NCBI GenBank assembly: GCA_002897695.1
Contig: BDTG01000019.1
Location: 77,022 to 141,021, forward strand
Direction of reading: 5' to 3'
DNA: 64,000 bases
DNA from: a bacterium BMS3Abin14
GTDB lineage: Bacteria; BMS3Abin14
In this document: in pieces, positions 1 through 11,182 of the stretch
Position numbering within the stretch: the first letter of the stretch is position 1
Layout of the letters: the number at the start of each line of letters is the position of its first letter
Notes under the pieces: model-generated
The model's input: the letters and a program-made list of their open reading frames with translations, nothing else
Database searches by the model: none
Told to the model about the DNA's origin: nothing
Translations under genes and position numbers: made by a program

Positions 1-199
1 GGCCCGAGGACTCCCCTTTTTGCCACAGCTTCTGCCTGGACCGGGAAAAATAGTGGGCAAGCCCGGTCTCCAGGGTCTTTTCGAGCGCCTCACGGTTCAT
101 GTAGGCTACCATGAGAACCTCACCGTTGGAGTGGTCCTGGACTATTGCAGGGATCAACCCGCTTGAATCGAATTTGAGCTGCGAAAAATCAACGTTCAA
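1..199 (-). CDS. hisI: Phosphoribosyl-AMP cyclohydrolase, N-terminal part (runs off window)
   Basis: Third step of histidine biosynthesis: opens the purine ring of phosphoribosyl-AMP. The readable N-terminus (about 66 codons) runs [20 protein letters not shown] and then shows the family signatures [12 protein letters not shown] and [21 protein letters not shown], diagnostic of HisI. The start is TTG at 199, six bases after a good ribosome site (GGAGG); no ATG fits. It lies 12 bases downstream of the hisF stop, as last visible gene of the his operon. The 3' end is outside the window, so a HisE fusion cannot be judged. Confidence 0.9.
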   Translation of the reverse strand, partial: MNVDFSQLKFDSSGLIPAIVQDHSNGEVLMVAYMNREALEKTLETGLAHYFSRSRQKLWQKGESSG

Positions 200-211
200 T
201 AGCTGCCTCCT

Positions 212-1000
212 TTAAATCCTTACTGTGATACCGCGCGAATGCAGGTAGTCCTTGGCCTGGGGGATGGTAAACTCCCGGAAGTGAAAGATGGATGCCGCCA
301 GCACGGCGCTGGCGCATCCATCCGCCAGCCCCTCGTACAGATGTTCCAGGTTTCCAACGCCGCCGGAAGCGATTACGGGAACGGATACGGCATCGGCGAT
401 GGTCTTTGTCAGAGGGATGTCATAACCGTCCCTGGTGCCATCCCGGTCCATGCTTGTCAGCAGAATCTCGCCGGCTCCATATTCCTCCATTCGCCTGGCC
501 CATTCCAGGGCATCTATCCCCGTTGGGTTTCTCCCTCCGTGTGTATAGATCTCCCACTTGGGGGACCACCGCACCCCTCCGGCCCGCTTGGCATCAATCG
601 CCACAACGATACACTGCGAACCAAATCTCAGGCTGGCCTCCTTGACAAATTCAGGCGTTAAAACGGCTGCCGTGTTGATGCTCACCTTGTCCGCTCCCGC
701 CCGGAGCAGCTCTCTGATATTTTCCAGGTTCCTGACTCCGCCTCCCACCGTCAGCGGGATAAAAACGGACTCGGCCGTCCTTTTCACGATGTCCAGAAGG
801 ATCCCTCTTTTATCGGACGAGGCCGTAATATCGAGGAAGGTGACCTCATCCGCTCCCTGTTCATTGTAAAACGACGCGATCTCGACAGGGTCCCCGGCAT
901 CCACCAGGTTGACAAACCGGATCCCCTTTACGACACGCCCATCCGTCACATCCAGACAGGGTATAATCCTTTTTGCAAGTCCGGTTCCCGTTTTGCTCAC
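212..1000 (-). CDS. hisF: Imidazole glycerol phosphate synthase, cyclase subunit HisF
   Basis: Cyclase half of the HisF-HisH glutamine amidotransferase, which makes imidazole glycerol phosphate and AICAR. The 262-residue protein is full length. It is a (beta/alpha)8 barrel with both phosphate-binding halves visible: N-terminal [16 protein letters not shown] with the catalytic Asp, and C-terminal [14 protein letters not shown]. The second catalytic region [15 protein letters not shown] is intact. The GTG start overlaps the hisA stop as GTGA, which suggests translational coupling. Confidence 0.97.
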   Translation of the reverse strand: MSKTGTGLAKRIIPCLDVTDGRVVKGIRFVNLVDAGDPVEIASFYNEQGADEVTFLDITASSDKRGILLDIVKRTAESVFIPLTVGGGVRNLENIRELLRAGADKVSINTAAVLTPEFVKEASLRFGSQCIVVAIDAKRAGGVRWSPKWEIYTHGGRNPTGIDALEWARRMEEYGAGEILLTSMDRDGTRDGYDIPLTKTIADAVSVPVIASGGVGNLEHLYEGLADGCASAVLAASIFHFREFTIPQAKDYLHSRGITVRI

Positions 1001-1737
1001 AGGGCATCGCCCGTCTTCTGGACCTTTTTTATTGCCTCGGCCAGATCAATTGTTCCCTCGTAAAGGGACCGGCCCAGTATGACGCCCTTTACCCCCTTAT
1101 CCTCAAGGCCCGCTACCCGGACGACATCCTCTTGAGTGTGCATGCCGCCGGAAAGAACTACGGGGATCCTGACTGCCGCGGCCAGAGCCTCGGTTGCATC
1201 AAGGTTGGGCCCCATCATGGCCCCGTCCCTCTCGATGTCGGTGTAGATGAGATGGCTGACCCCGGACTCCTCCAACTCACGGGCAAGCGCCATTGCGCTC
1301 TTTTCGGTGATCTCCTGCCAGCCCTGAACTGCGACGTAGCCACCCCTGGCATCAATTCCCACCGCGATTCGCCCTGGATAGGAAAGGCAGAGTTCGCGTA
1401 CGAGGTCTCCATTCTTATGGGCCACGGTGCCAAGTATAACCCTGGCCACCCCCAACTGAAGATAGTTGTCCACCACCTCCCTGGAACGGATCCCGCCGCC
1501 GAGTTCTATTGGCACATCGACAGTTTCCAGGATTCGGGCGATGGCTCCAAGATTTCTGGGTTCCCCGGCCACCGCGCCGTCCAGATCAACAACGTGGATC
1601 ATCCTGGCCCCCTGGGATTGCCATTTCAGGGCCACCTCCTCGGGCAGTTTGGAATAGACCTTGGCCGTATCCATCTCACCTTTGTAAAGCCGGACACACT
1701 TGCCGCCCTTAAGATCAATTGCCGGCAGGATAAGCAT
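997..1737 (-). CDS. hisA: ProFAR isomerase HisA
   Basis: 1-(5-phosphoribosyl)-5-[(5-phosphoribosylamino)methylideneamino]imidazole-4-carboxamide isomerase, an Amadori rearrangement in histidine synthesis. The 246-residue barrel has the HisA N-terminus [20 protein letters not shown] (catalytic Asp near residue 8), the second acid in [14 protein letters not shown] and the phosphate loop VVLSGGMHT. The ATG follows GGAGG closely and begins one base after the hisH stop. Homologous to HisF but distinct by these motifs. Confidence 0.97.
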   Translation of the reverse strand: MLILPAIDLKGGKCVRLYKGEMDTAKVYSKLPEEVALKWQSQGARMIHVVDLDGAVAGEPRNLGAIARILETVDVPIELGGGIRSREVVDNYLQLGVARVILGTVAHKNGDLVRELCLSYPGRIAVGIDARGGYVAVQGWQEITEKSAMALARELEESGVSHLIYTDIERDGAMMGPNLDATEALAAAVRIPVVLSGGMHTQEDVVRVAGLEDKGVKGVILGRSLYEGTIDLAEAIKKVQKTGDAL

Positions 1738-2391
1738 TCAGTCCTCCTTCCAGTCGGCAACGATGTGCCCGAAGTTATCAAGGATCTTCAGGCCCCACGG
1801 CTGACTCTTCTCCGGATGAAACTGGGTTGCGAAAAGATTATTCCTGGCGATCACCGAACAGAACTTTACCCCATAGTCCGTAAGGCCCGCCACAGCTTCA
1901 TCCTGTTCAGGAACCACGTAATAGGAGTGAACGAAGTAGAAGAAGGATCCATCCGGTATCCCGTCAAAGAGGGGAACCTCCCTGGTGAGATGTACCCTGT
2001 TCCACCCCATGTGCGGGACCTTGAGGTCATGGTCGTGGGGAAACCGGACCACCCGGCCCCGGACAACATCCATGCCGCCATGAACGCCGAATTCCTCGCT
2101 CAACGTCATCAGAAGCTGCATTCCCAGGCAGATCCCAAGGAAGGGCTTGCCGACGGCGATTGTATCGTAAATTGCGTTGACAAGGCGTGCCTGGGCAAGA
2201 TTAGCCATGCAGTCCCTGAAGGCTCCAACACCCGGAAGGACAATCCCGTCAGCTGCGGCAACGACACCGGGGTCGCCGGAAACGACGACAGCAGCGCCGA
2301 CCTTCTCCAGCCCTTTCCGGGCGGAGTGGAGGTTGCCCATACCGTAATCCACCACCACTATTGTGGGCTTTTCATCGTTGATATTGATCAT
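1738..2391 (-). CDS. hisH: Imidazole glycerol phosphate synthase, glutaminase subunit HisH
   Basis: Class I glutamine amidotransferase that delivers ammonia to HisF. The catalytic Cys sits in KPFLGICLGMQLL and the His/Glu pair in ATQFHPEKSQ. The N-terminal VVVDYGMGNLHSA is characteristic of HisH. Length (217 residues) is slightly above usual because of a short N-terminal extension. The gene lies between hisB and hisA in the same operon. Confidence 0.96.
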   Translation of the reverse strand: MININDEKPTIVVVDYGMGNLHSARKGLEKVGAAVVVSGDPGVVAAADGIVLPGVGAFRDCMANLAQARLVNAIYDTIAVGKPFLGICLGMQLLMTLSEEFGVHGGMDVVRGRVVRFPHDHDLKVPHMGWNRVHLTREVPLFDGIPDGSFFYFVHSYYVVPEQDEAVAGLTDYGVKFCSVIARNNLFATQFHPEKSQPWGLKILDNFGHIVADWKED

Positions 2392-2405
2392 CGCCTAACC
2401 TGAAG

Positions 2406-2999
2406 CTACGTCTCAATCAGCCTCCCCTTGGTGGACGGGATTCCCTTAACCCTCGGGTCAATACTCACGGCCTGATCCAGGGCTTTTGAAAAAGCCTTGT
2501 AAATCGCCTCGGCCACGTGGTGGCGATTGCGCCCCGAATCGACTCTGATGTGCATATTGGCCCCGGCGTTATTGCAGAACGCCTGAAAAAATTCCGGAAG
2601 GAGTTCCATGGGGAAATCTCCCATCCCTCCATCGAGACCCGGTATTGAAAAGCAGAGATAGGGCCGTCCCCCAAGGTCCAGGGCGACAGTTGCGAGTGTT
2701 TCGTCCATGGGCAGGATGGCCCAGCCATAACGGCGCATGCCTTCACCGGAGCCCAGGGCCTGCCGGACCGCCAGGCCCAGACATATCCCCACATCCTCCA
2801 CGGTGTGATGGGCATCAACCTCAAGGTCCCCTTCGGCCTGTACCTTTAGATCAAACAGCCCGTGCCGGGCTACCAGGTCGAGCATGTGGTCCAGAAACGC
2901 CACCCCGGTGTGCACCTCGGACAGGCCATCTCCATCCAGGGATATGGACAGGTTGACCCTGGTTTCTTTCGTTTCCCTCCGGACCTCACCGCGTCTCAT
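2406..2999 (-). CDS. hisB: Imidazoleglycerol-phosphate dehydratase HisB
   Basis: Manganese-dependent dehydration of imidazole glycerol phosphate to imidazole acetol phosphate. The 197-residue protein is monofunctional, without the histidinol phosphatase domain of the enterobacterial fusion. Metal-binding repeats are visible: DAHHTVEDVGI in the first half and RNRHHVAEAIYKAFSKAL in the second. The start is supported by AAGGAG seven bases upstream and overlaps the end of hisC by 14 bases. Confidence 0.96.
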   Translation of the reverse strand: MRRGEVRRETKETRVNLSISLDGDGLSEVHTGVAFLDHMLDLVARHGLFDLKVQAEGDLEVDAHHTVEDVGICLGLAVRQALGSGEGMRRYGWAILPMDETLATVALDLGGRPYLCFSIPGLDGGMGDFPMELLPEFFQAFCNNAGANMHIRVDSGRNRHHVAEAIYKAFSKALDQAVSIDPRVKGIPSTKGRLIET

Positions 3000-4089
3000 C
3001 TCCGGTCTCCTTCCCGAAAAAGGCTCTTACCTTTTCAACCAGGGTATCGTTCTGTGCCCTGGTCCCTATGGTAATCCTCAATGCGTCGCCGGTTACCTGA
3101 TTCCCGGCAACAAACTTTACCACAATGTCGTGCAGTTGCAAAAACGTCCAGAGGGCTTTTTCCCTGTCATCCGCCTGGACAAACAGAAAATTTGCCCTGG
3201 ACGGAAAGACCTTGATGCCACACCCCCGCAGGAGATCGGCCAACCGCACCCTTTCCCTGACCACGGCGGTGACCTGTCCCCTGATGCCGGTGAATTCTTC
3301 GAGGATAGCCCCTGCGGCCGCTTGGGTGAAAGCGTTGACATTGAAAGGGGGCCTGACCTTGTTGACCTCCTTGATGATGGATTTGTTTGCCGCAAGGAAT
3401 CCGCAGCGCCAGGCGGCAGCTCCCACCTTGGAAAGGGTCCGCAGAACGGCCAGATTCTCGTAATTCCCGATCCTGGATACCCAGGATTCTTCCCCGGAAA
3501 AGTCCCCGTAGGCCTCGTCGACAACCACCAGGCCCCTGGCGGCCAACAGGATTGCATCTATGTCCCCTCTGCCAAACAGGGAGCCTGTCGGGTTGTTCGG
3601 ACTGCTCAAGAAGATGACGCTCGGGTCGGTCCGGGCGATTTCCGACAGGATTGCGCCCCGGTCGAGGGTCAGGTCACGGTGAAGGGGAACAGTCACCACG
3701 CTGTACCCCGCGGCTTTCGCGCCGATGGAATACATGGCGAAGGTTGGAACAGGTATGAGCATCCTGGGGCGCGACCGGTCCTGTGTATTTCTGAAGGTGC
3801 ACAGTATGAGAGAAATAAGTTCGTCAGAACCGTTGCCGACCAGGACTTCCTCCGGACGGCACCCGAAAAGGCCCGAAAAGGCCCCTCTCAGGTTTCGTGA
3901 CGCAGGATCGGGATATCGGTTCGACAGGACCTGGCTTAATGCCAAATCCACCTTCGTCTGAACCTCGTGAGGGAGAGGAAATGGGCTTTCGTTGGCGTCA
4001 AGCCTGACCTCGAATACGCCCTCAGGCGGACGATAGGCCGACAGGCCCCGTATTTCCGCTGGGACGAGGTCCTTGATCATCCTTCCCAT
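2986..4089 (-). CDS. hisC: Histidinol-phosphate aminotransferase HisC
   Basis: PLP-dependent fold-type I aminotransferase that converts imidazole acetol phosphate to histidinol phosphate. The Schiff-base Lys is in RTLSKVGAAAWRCGF; LSSPNNPTGSLF and VVVDEAYGDF are the cofactor-binding segments. 367 residues, family-typical. The start could also be the ATG nine bases further in, which overlaps the hisD stop as ATGA. Histidine-operon context supports HisC over general aminotransferases. Confidence 0.94.
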   Translation of the reverse strand: MGRMIKDLVPAEIRGLSAYRPPEGVFEVRLDANESPFPLPHEVQTKVDLALSQVLSNRYPDPASRNLRGAFSGLFGCRPEEVLVGNGSDELISLILCTFRNTQDRSRPRMLIPVPTFAMYSIGAKAAGYSVVTVPLHRDLTLDRGAILSEIARTDPSVIFLSSPNNPTGSLFGRGDIDAILLAARGLVVVDEAYGDFSGEESWVSRIGNYENLAVLRTLSKVGAAAWRCGFLAANKSIIKEVNKVRPPFNVNAFTQAAAGAILEEFTGIRGQVTAVVRERVRLADLLRGCGIKVFPSRANFLFVQADDREKALWTFLQLHDIVVKFVAGNQVTGDALRITIGTRAQNDTLVEKVRAFFGKETGDETR

Positions 4090-5390
4090 TTTTTCTTCGC
4101 CCCGGGATCTATACGCAGGTCAACAGCCCTTGCATGAGCCTCCAGGCCCTCGATGCGCGCAAAGCCCGCCACCTGTAATGCCCTCTTCCCGAGGGCTTCG
4201 CGGGAAAAACGGATGATACTGCTTTTTTTGACAAAATCGTAGGTCCCCAGTGGAGAGAAGAAGCGTGCCGTCCCCCCGGTGGGAAGGACATGGTTGGGCC
4301 CGGCCATGTAGTCTCCAAGCGCCTCCGGGGTGTATTGGCCCATGAAGATGGCTCCGGCGCATGTGATATTTTCCAGGACCGCCTCGGGGTCTTCAACAAC
4401 GAGCTCAAGATGTTCAGGGGCAAACCGGTTGACCACCCTTACACCCTCCTGGAGGTCCGGCACGAGAATCATCCATCCGTTATTTTCAATGGCCTGCGCG
4501 GCGATCTCCTTCCTGGGGAGCATGGCCATCTGGCTGGAAATCTCGCGGCCCACGGCCTCAATCAGGGACTGATCATCCGTTACGAGAACAGGGTAGGCCA
4601 GAGGATCGTGTTCAGCCTGGGAAAGAAGATCCGCCGCCACCAGGGCCGGGTTCGCCTTTCCGTCGGCCAGCACGAGAACCTCGCTTGGACCTGCTATCAT
4701 ATCGATATCAACTATTCCATAAACAACCTTCTTGGCCATGGCCACATATATGTTTCCCGGCCCGACAATCTTGTCCACACTGGGGATTGTTTCCGTCCCG
4801 TAGGCCAGAGCTGCCACGGCCTGGGCTCCGCCCACCCGAAACACCCTGTCCACCCCAACCATTGCCGCTGCAGCCAGAACAGCCCCGTTGGTTTTGCCCC
4901 TGGGCGTGGGGACAACCATAACGATCTCCTCAACACCCGCGACTTTTGCCGGGATCGCGTTCATCAGGACCGAGGAGGGATATGCCGCTGTGCCGCCCGG
5001 CACGTAGAGACCCACCTTTCCCAGGGGAGTGACCTTCTGCCCGAGGGTGACCCCGGGTTCCGGCTCATACGTCCAGGTGCTTTCCTTCTGGCGGGAGTGA
5101 AAATCCCTGATGGCGGATGCAGCCGTTTCCAGGAACCCGCGTTCATCAGAGGGCAGGGATTTCAGGGCATGAGCCAGCTCGTCCCGCCCGATCTCCATAC
5201 CCGAGGACACGAGATCCATCTTGTCGAACCTCTCCGTATACCTGATGAGGGCCCTGTCGCCATGAACTCGAACATCCTCCACAATATCGTTGACACGGTC
5301 CATTATCCCCTCGGGGATGCTCTGGCTCCGGCGCTCCAGGGCCTGGATGGCTGCCTCATAGCCGGGATTGCCGTAACGAATCACTTTCAT
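4077..5390 (-). CDS. hisD: Histidinol dehydrogenase HisD
   Basis: Zinc- and NAD-dependent oxidation of histidinol to histidine, the last two steps of the pathway. The 437-residue protein carries the family signature near the middle (DMIAGPSEVLVLAD) and the zinc and substrate region LLSQAEHDPLAYP; catalytic Glu and His lie in NRFAPEHLELV. It starts four bases before the hisG stop and overlaps hisC at its end, so hisG-D-C are tightly coupled. Confidence 0.97.
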   Translation of the reverse strand: MKVIRYGNPGYEAAIQALERRSQSIPEGIMDRVNDIVEDVRVHGDRALIRYTERFDKMDLVSSGMEIGRDELAHALKSLPSDERGFLETAASAIRDFHSRQKESTWTYEPEPGVTLGQKVTPLGKVGLYVPGGTAAYPSSVLMNAIPAKVAGVEEIVMVVPTPRGKTNGAVLAAAAMVGVDRVFRVGGAQAVAALAYGTETIPSVDKIVGPGNIYVAMAKKVVYGIVDIDMIAGPSEVLVLADGKANPALVAADLLSQAEHDPLAYPVLVTDDQSLIEAVGREISSQMAMLPRKEIAAQAIENNGWMILVPDLQEGVRVVNRFAPEHLELVVEDPEAVLENITCAGAIFMGQYTPEALGDYMAGPNHVLPTGGTARFFSPLGTYDFVKKSSIIRFSREALGKRALQVAGFARIEGLEAHARAVDLRIDPGAKKKWEG

Positions 5391-6020
5391 TCCGCTATCA
5401 CTTTCGTCATCGCTTCAATCAGCGGCATAATGCGGTCCGACCGCGTCTTGAGGCTGGCCCTGTTGACGACAAGCCGGGCTGTAACCTGAAGCACCTCCTC
5501 AATTTCCACCAGATTGTTCTGTCGAAGGGTCTCCCCTGTGGATATGAGATCCACGATCCTGTCGGCAAGGTTCACGAGCGGGGCCAATTCTATGGATCCG
5601 TAAAGTGGAATAATCTCCACCTGTTCCCCCTTTTCGGCAAAATAATCCATGGTGATCTTTGGAAAACCTGTGGCAACCCGGATGCGGCCCCACCCGGTGG
5701 CATCCATAACGGCAGTGGCCGGCTTTGCCAGCACGATCCTGCAGAAGCCGAATCCGAGGTCGAGGGGTTCAAGGAGATCCTTACCTGCTTCCATCAGGAC
5801 GTCCTTCCCTGCTATTCCCATGTCCGCGGCTCCATACTCGACGTAGGTCGGCAAATCCTTGTCCCTGACGATAAGGAACCTCACCGAACCATCTTCCGAC
5901 GGGAAGAGAAGCTTCCTGGACCTGTCTGGAGATTCCTTGACGGCAAGGCCGATACTGAAAAAAAGCTTCATACATTCGGACATAAGCCGCCCCTTGGGGA
6001 TGGCTATTGTGATGGCGTTC

Positions 6021-6028
<8 letters not shown>
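5387..6028 (-). CDS. hisG: ATP phosphoribosyltransferase, short form HisG
   Basis: First committed step of histidine synthesis: ATP plus PRPP to phosphoribosyl-ATP. The frame is open to 6124, but the GTG at 6028 follows CTGGAGGAC and gives [15 protein letters not shown], where the family begins. The result is a 213-residue protein. This is the short HisG, which lacks the C-terminal regulatory domain and is normally active only with HisZ; no hisZ is in this window. The PRPP loop is in [14 protein letters not shown]. The start overlaps the murA stop by eight bases. Confidence 0.94.
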
Positions 6029-7269
<1,241 letters not shown>

Positions 7270-7277
<8 letters not shown>

Positions 7278-8172
7278 CGGGTTTCCTCCCCGTGACAACC
7301 CGCATTATGCCGCCCAGATCGGGGATCGCCCGGACGGCGCAAAAACCGGCGCAATCAAGTATTCTTGAAACCTCCCCATCCTGCCCCTGGCCGATTTCCA
7401 CCATGACGGCTCCGTTCGGCTTGAGGGTTTCCATGGCTATGCGGGCGATGGGCCCGTAAAACTCGGTTCCCGTTGGCCCGGCGATCAGTGCAAGCTCGGG
7501 GTCGCCGTTTCGCACTTCGGCGGGGAGGGATTCAAATACAGAAGCAGGGATATACGGGGGGTTGGAAACAACCAGATCGAACCTTCGGGGTGCGAATATG
7601 GCATCCGCCATATCGGAACAGCACAGATACACGCGGCTTTCCACCCTGTTGGCGTTTGCGTTTTTTGAGGCCACAGCCAGGGCCGACGGGCTTATGTCCA
7701 GGGCAATGGTACGGCTATGGGGAATGAGGGTTGCCAGGGTCACGGCGATAGCGCCCGAACCGGTTCCGATATCGAGGACGCGGCCGCCTTCGCCGGACTC
7801 CCTGAGATAGTCCACCGCTGTTTGAACGAGGGTTTCCGTTTCCGGCCGCGGGGTAAGCACGTCCCCGGTAACCTTGAAAGGAAGGGAATAGAACTCGCGG
7901 TATCCGATAATTCGGCTCACAGGCATCCGCTCGCAGCGCAGCGAAATAAAACATCCGTACCGATGAAGTTCATCCGTACCGATGGGTTGATCCCCTTCCG
8001 CCAGAACGTAGTCAGGTTTTATTCCGGCGGCAAATCCAAGGAGCACAGCGGCATCGAGAGCCGGATTGGACACGCCCGCGTCGGACAAGGCCTTTGCCCC
8101 TGACCGGAAGGCTTCCCGGATAGAGCGGTCCTGCCAACCTGTCTGGAGAAGTTCAGGGCTGTCCACGGTCAA
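7270..8172 (-). CDS. prmC: Release factor glutamine methyltransferase PrmC (HemK)
   Basis: SAM-dependent N5-methylation of the Gln in the GGQ motif of release factors. An N-terminal helical domain is followed by a Rossmann methyltransferase with SAM loop [13 protein letters not shown] (about 132-144) and the catalytic NPPY at 204-207. Length 300, as expected. It lies directly after its substrate gene prfA with no gap, a widespread pairing. Confidence 0.95.
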
Positions 8173-9255
8173 TCAGGCCACTTCCATGGTTTTAAGGTTT
8201 TCAGCCTGGTCGAAGGCGACCAGTGCCTGGGTGATCTCGTCAAGGTCTCCATCCATAATCGCCTCCAGACGATAAAGCGTCAGATTGATGCGGTGATCCG
8301 TGACACGGCCCTGGGGAAAATTGTAGGTCCTGATACGTTCACTGCGGTCGCCGGAACCAACCATGCTCTTCCGAACCCCATCCTGCTCCGCGCGCTGTTC
8401 ATCCTGTTTGACCTTGAATATCCTTGCCTTGAGAATTTTCAAGGCTTTGGCCTTGTTCTTGTGTTGAGACTTCTCGTCCTGGCAGGAAACCGTGATTCCT
8501 GTGGGAAGGTGGGTCAGGCGAACCGCCGAATCGGTGGTATTCACACACTGCCCGCCGCAGCCGGTTGCCCGGAAAACATCCACTCTGACATCCTCGGGGC
8601 TGATCTGGACCTCCACGTCTTCAGCCTCAGGCATAATGGCTACGCTGACGGCGGAGGTGTGTATCCGGCCGCTGGACTCCGTCTCAGGAACCCTCTGGAC
8701 CCGGTGGACGCCGCCCTCAAACTTCAGGACACTGTAGACTCTTTTGCCCTTGAAAAGGAGTATGATCTCCCGAAAACCGCCCAGCTCCGTGGGGCTGGAG
8801 TTTAATGTTTCCACGGTCCACTTTTTTTGCTCTGCGTACCGAGTGTACATGCGCAGCAGGTCCGCTACAAAGAGAGATGCCTCATCACCGCCGGTTCCGG
8901 CCCGGATCTCCAGCAGGATGTTCTTCTCGTCAAGAGGATCCTTTGGGATAAGGAGACGTTGAAGGTGATCCTGCAGACGAGCCATCTCCCGGGCCAGACC
9001 ATCCTTTTCCTCTTTGGCCAGAGCAACCATGGCCGAGTCTTTTTCTTCCCTGATCATCCCCTCCACCTCGGCAAGCTGCTCATGGAGGGCTCTGTATCCC
9101 CTGTATGTCTCCACGATTGGTGTGAGGTCGGAATGCTCCTTGGAATAAATCCTCAACTTGTCCCGATTGGCGACAATCTCGGGGTCACTGAGCATTCTGC
9201 CGAGTTGCTCGTATTTTTCCTCTATTTCAGAAAGGCGCTCCATCAACCGGTCCAT
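8173..9255 (-). CDS. prfA: Peptide chain release factor 1
   Basis: Recognises UAA/UAG in the ribosomal A site and triggers peptide release. The GGQ motif is at 234-236 (TGCGGQCVNTTDSAVR), and the class signature RAGTGGDEASLF is at 118-129. 360 residues with the N-terminal coiled-coil domain, so full length rather than a rescue factor. The ATG overlaps the preceding DUF1385 stop (TGATG). Confidence 0.97.
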   Translation of the reverse strand: MDRLMERLSEIEEKYEQLGRMLSDPEIVANRDKLRIYSKEHSDLTPIVETYRGYRALHEQLAEVEGMIREEKDSAMVALAKEEKDGLAREMARLQDHLQRLLIPKDPLDEKNILLEIRAGTGGDEASLFVADLLRMYTRYAEQKKWTVETLNSSPTELGGFREIILLFKGKRVYSVLKFEGGVHRVQRVPETESSGRIHTSAVSVAIMPEAEDVEVQISPEDVRVDVFRATGCGGQCVNTTDSAVRLTHLPTGITVSCQDEKSQHKNKAKALKILKARIFKVKQDEQRAEQDGVRKSMVGSGDRSERIRTYNFPQGRVTDHRINLTLYRLEAIMDGDLDEITQALVAFDQAENLKTMEVA

Positions 9256-10151
9256 CAGCTATCAGCTCCTTCTGCAATTATGGCCTCTCTGAGAGCCGTC
9301 AGGGCAACCTCCAGCTGGTCGTCGGAGGGCTCTCTGGTCGTAAGTTTCTGCAGCATGAGACCGGGGAAAAGAAGGATCCTGAATGCCGTCCTGTTCCTGT
9401 ACCGATCTCCCAGTCTCAGCAACTCGTAGGAGAGCCCCGCGATGACCGGCAACAGCCCGATCCGCGCAAGCCCCTTTCCCCAGAAAGGCCAGGCATGGGG
9501 TATCTGGGCAAAGACCAATATGGACAATACCATGACTATGAGCAGGAAACTCGTCCCGCAGCGTGGGTGCATCGGGCTGTATCCCCTGGCATTGGCTACC
9601 GTCAGCTCATCGCCCGCCTCCATGGCGTATATACTCTTGTGTTCAGCGCCGTGGTACTGGAAGATTCTCTTTACATCCTTGATCAGGGTGATGGATGCAA
9701 GATAGAGGAGAAACACGCCCAGCCTGAGGATACCGTCCATGAGGTTGAAGCCCCATCGTCCCTCTATCCAGGCAAAATGCCCCTGCAGAAGACGGGTCAT
9801 CCAGAGGGGGAACAGGAGAAAAAGCACGATGGCCAGGACAAGGGCTCCAGCCATGGTTCCCGCCATGGCCCACGGCCCGATTTCCCCTTCATCCTCATCG
9901 AGGGCCTGTTGAGCGCTGTAATTAAGCGCCTTTATGCCCAAAATTACCATGCCGAAAAGGGAGACCGTGCCGCGAACGAAGGGAATTTTCAGGGAGGGAA
10001 ACCGGTCCGAAAGAAGGCTCAGCCGCTGGCGTTTGACGACGATCTCCCCGGAGGGGCGTCGAACCGCCACCGTCATTACCTTGGGAGCACGCATCATTAC
10101 CCCCTCAATAACTGCCTGGCCGCCTATTTTGTGATCTTTTTCCTTCGTCAT
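9255..10151 (-). CDS. DUF1385 family membrane protein
   Basis: Conserved protein of unknown function, often encoded beside prfA and rpmE. N-terminal GGQAVIEGVMMRAP is the family signature. Several hydrophobic segments follow (about 60-80, 100-125, 145-165, 205-225, 230-245) and a conserved YHGAEHKSI segment whose His/Glu residues could bind metal. I see no basis for assigning a reaction. 298 residues; the start is 14 bases after thyX ends and the stop overlaps prfA. Confidence 0.9.
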   Translation of the reverse strand: MTKEKDHKIGGQAVIEGVMMRAPKVMTVAVRRPSGEIVVKRQRLSLLSDRFPSLKIPFVRGTVSLFGMVILGIKALNYSAQQALDEDEGEIGPWAMAGTMAGALVLAIVLFLLFPLWMTRLLQGHFAWIEGRWGFNLMDGILRLGVFLLYLASITLIKDVKRIFQYHGAEHKSIYAMEAGDELTVANARGYSPMHPRCGTSFLLIVMVLSILVFAQIPHAWPFWGKGLARIGLLPVIAGLSYELLRLGDRYRNRTAFRILLFPGLMLQKLTTREPSDDQLEVALTALREAIIAEGADS

Positions 10152-10165
10152 TGCTCACCGGGCAG

Positions 10166-10879
10166 TCAGCCCATGTCCTCCAAGTTCATGGCCTTGTACC
10201 TGGCTCTGACCTCGTTGATCTTTCCGCACGTCATGTCGCCCTCCGGGCACGGCCCGCCGACACACGATGGGCCCGAATCGGAGAAAAGGGACACGGCCGC
10301 ATCCCTGGCCAGGCTGACCATCCTCTCGGCTATGCTGCGGATCTCCCATTGAGCCCGTTCGCAACAGCGGATGCGGAAAAAATGCCGCAACTCCCTCGCG
10401 TTCATGGTTACAATGATCTTCGTCTGTGCAGCCGCCGGAAACAGATATCGCGCATCTTCCGCAGGGATGCCACCCGCACACATATCCCTGTAGAGGGAAA
10501 AGGCATCACCGCAGTGTTCCAGGTACCTCCTCTCAAGGTCCCTGTCCCGGCTGATGGATTCGGGCACCACAACCTCAAGGGCGTCCTTGAACTCAACGTA
10601 TCGCTGACTCTGCTGAGAATAGGACGCCAGCCGGTGCCGGACCAGCTGGTGGGTCATGACCCGGGAACCGCCCTCTATCCCGAATGTGAAGGAGGCATGT
10701 TCCAGGACGGAGTGATGCCCGAGGGATATGACCTTCCGGAGAAGGATCGACAGATCCTTTCCTGCCAGAGAACTGTCAAGCTCAGAGATGCTCCGCGGTG
10801 AATAGCAGAGCCTGATGGCCCGCGCGACAGCCTTTTCAGGGTCGGGGGTGTGGGAGAGCAGACAAACCTGTATGGTCAC
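10166..10879 (-). CDS. thyX: Flavin-dependent thymidylate synthase ThyX
   Basis: Makes dTMP from dUMP using methylene-tetrahydrofolate and FAD/NADPH, unrelated to ThyA. The ThyX motif RHR-x7-S is clear in RHRLASYSQQSQRY, with the upstream His pair in GHHSVLEHASF. 237 residues, homotetrameric family. An extra Cys-rich C-terminus (CVGGPCPEGDMTCGK) is present. It sits between rpmE and the DUF1385 gene. No thyA or folA is in the window. Confidence 0.96.
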   Translation of the reverse strand: MTIQVCLLSHTPDPEKAVARAIRLCYSPRSISELDSSLAGKDLSILLRKVISLGHHSVLEHASFTFGIEGGSRVMTHQLVRHRLASYSQQSQRYVEFKDALEVVVPESISRDRDLERRYLEHCGDAFSLYRDMCAGGIPAEDARYLFPAAAQTKIIVTMNARELRHFFRIRCCERAQWEIRSIAERMVSLARDAAVSLFSDSGPSCVGGPCPEGDMTCGKINEVRARYKAMNLEDMG

Positions 10880-10885
10880 AGCGCA

Positions 10886-11086
10886 TTATTTCTGGCCGTA
10901 GCGCCTCTTGAACTTCTCGACACGGCCGGCAGCGTCCACGAGTTTCTGTTTTCCGGTGAAGAACGGGTGGCAGTTGGAACAGATATCAATGTTCCTGCTT
11001 TCGAGGACTGACCTGGTCTTATATTCCGCTCCACAGGCACAGTTGAATGTCATCTCCTTATATTCCGGGTGGATATCTTTTTTCAT
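10886..11086 (-). CDS. rpmE: 50S ribosomal protein L31
   Basis: Large-subunit bridge protein, 66 residues. It is the zinc-binding form: Cys pairs in [11 protein letters not shown] and [14 protein letters not shown]. Begins MKKDIHPEY, as usual. It lies 96 bases downstream of rho in the same direction and just before thyX. Confidence 0.97.
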   Translation of the reverse strand: MKKDIHPEYKEMTFNCACGAEYKTRSVLESRNIDICSNCHPFFTGKQKLVDAAGRVEKFKRRYGQK

Positions 11087-11182
11087 GATCTCTTCTCCTC
11101 CAAATTCCTTATGGAATCATCCAGGGCAAGGAAGCACTACTACCATAGATTCCCCGTCAGGGCTATCGGGTGGCCAAGCCGC

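Noticed and set aside
973-2403. A 476-codon plus-strand frame across hisA and hisH
   Set aside because: Antisense to two conserved his genes; no domain and no ribosome site.
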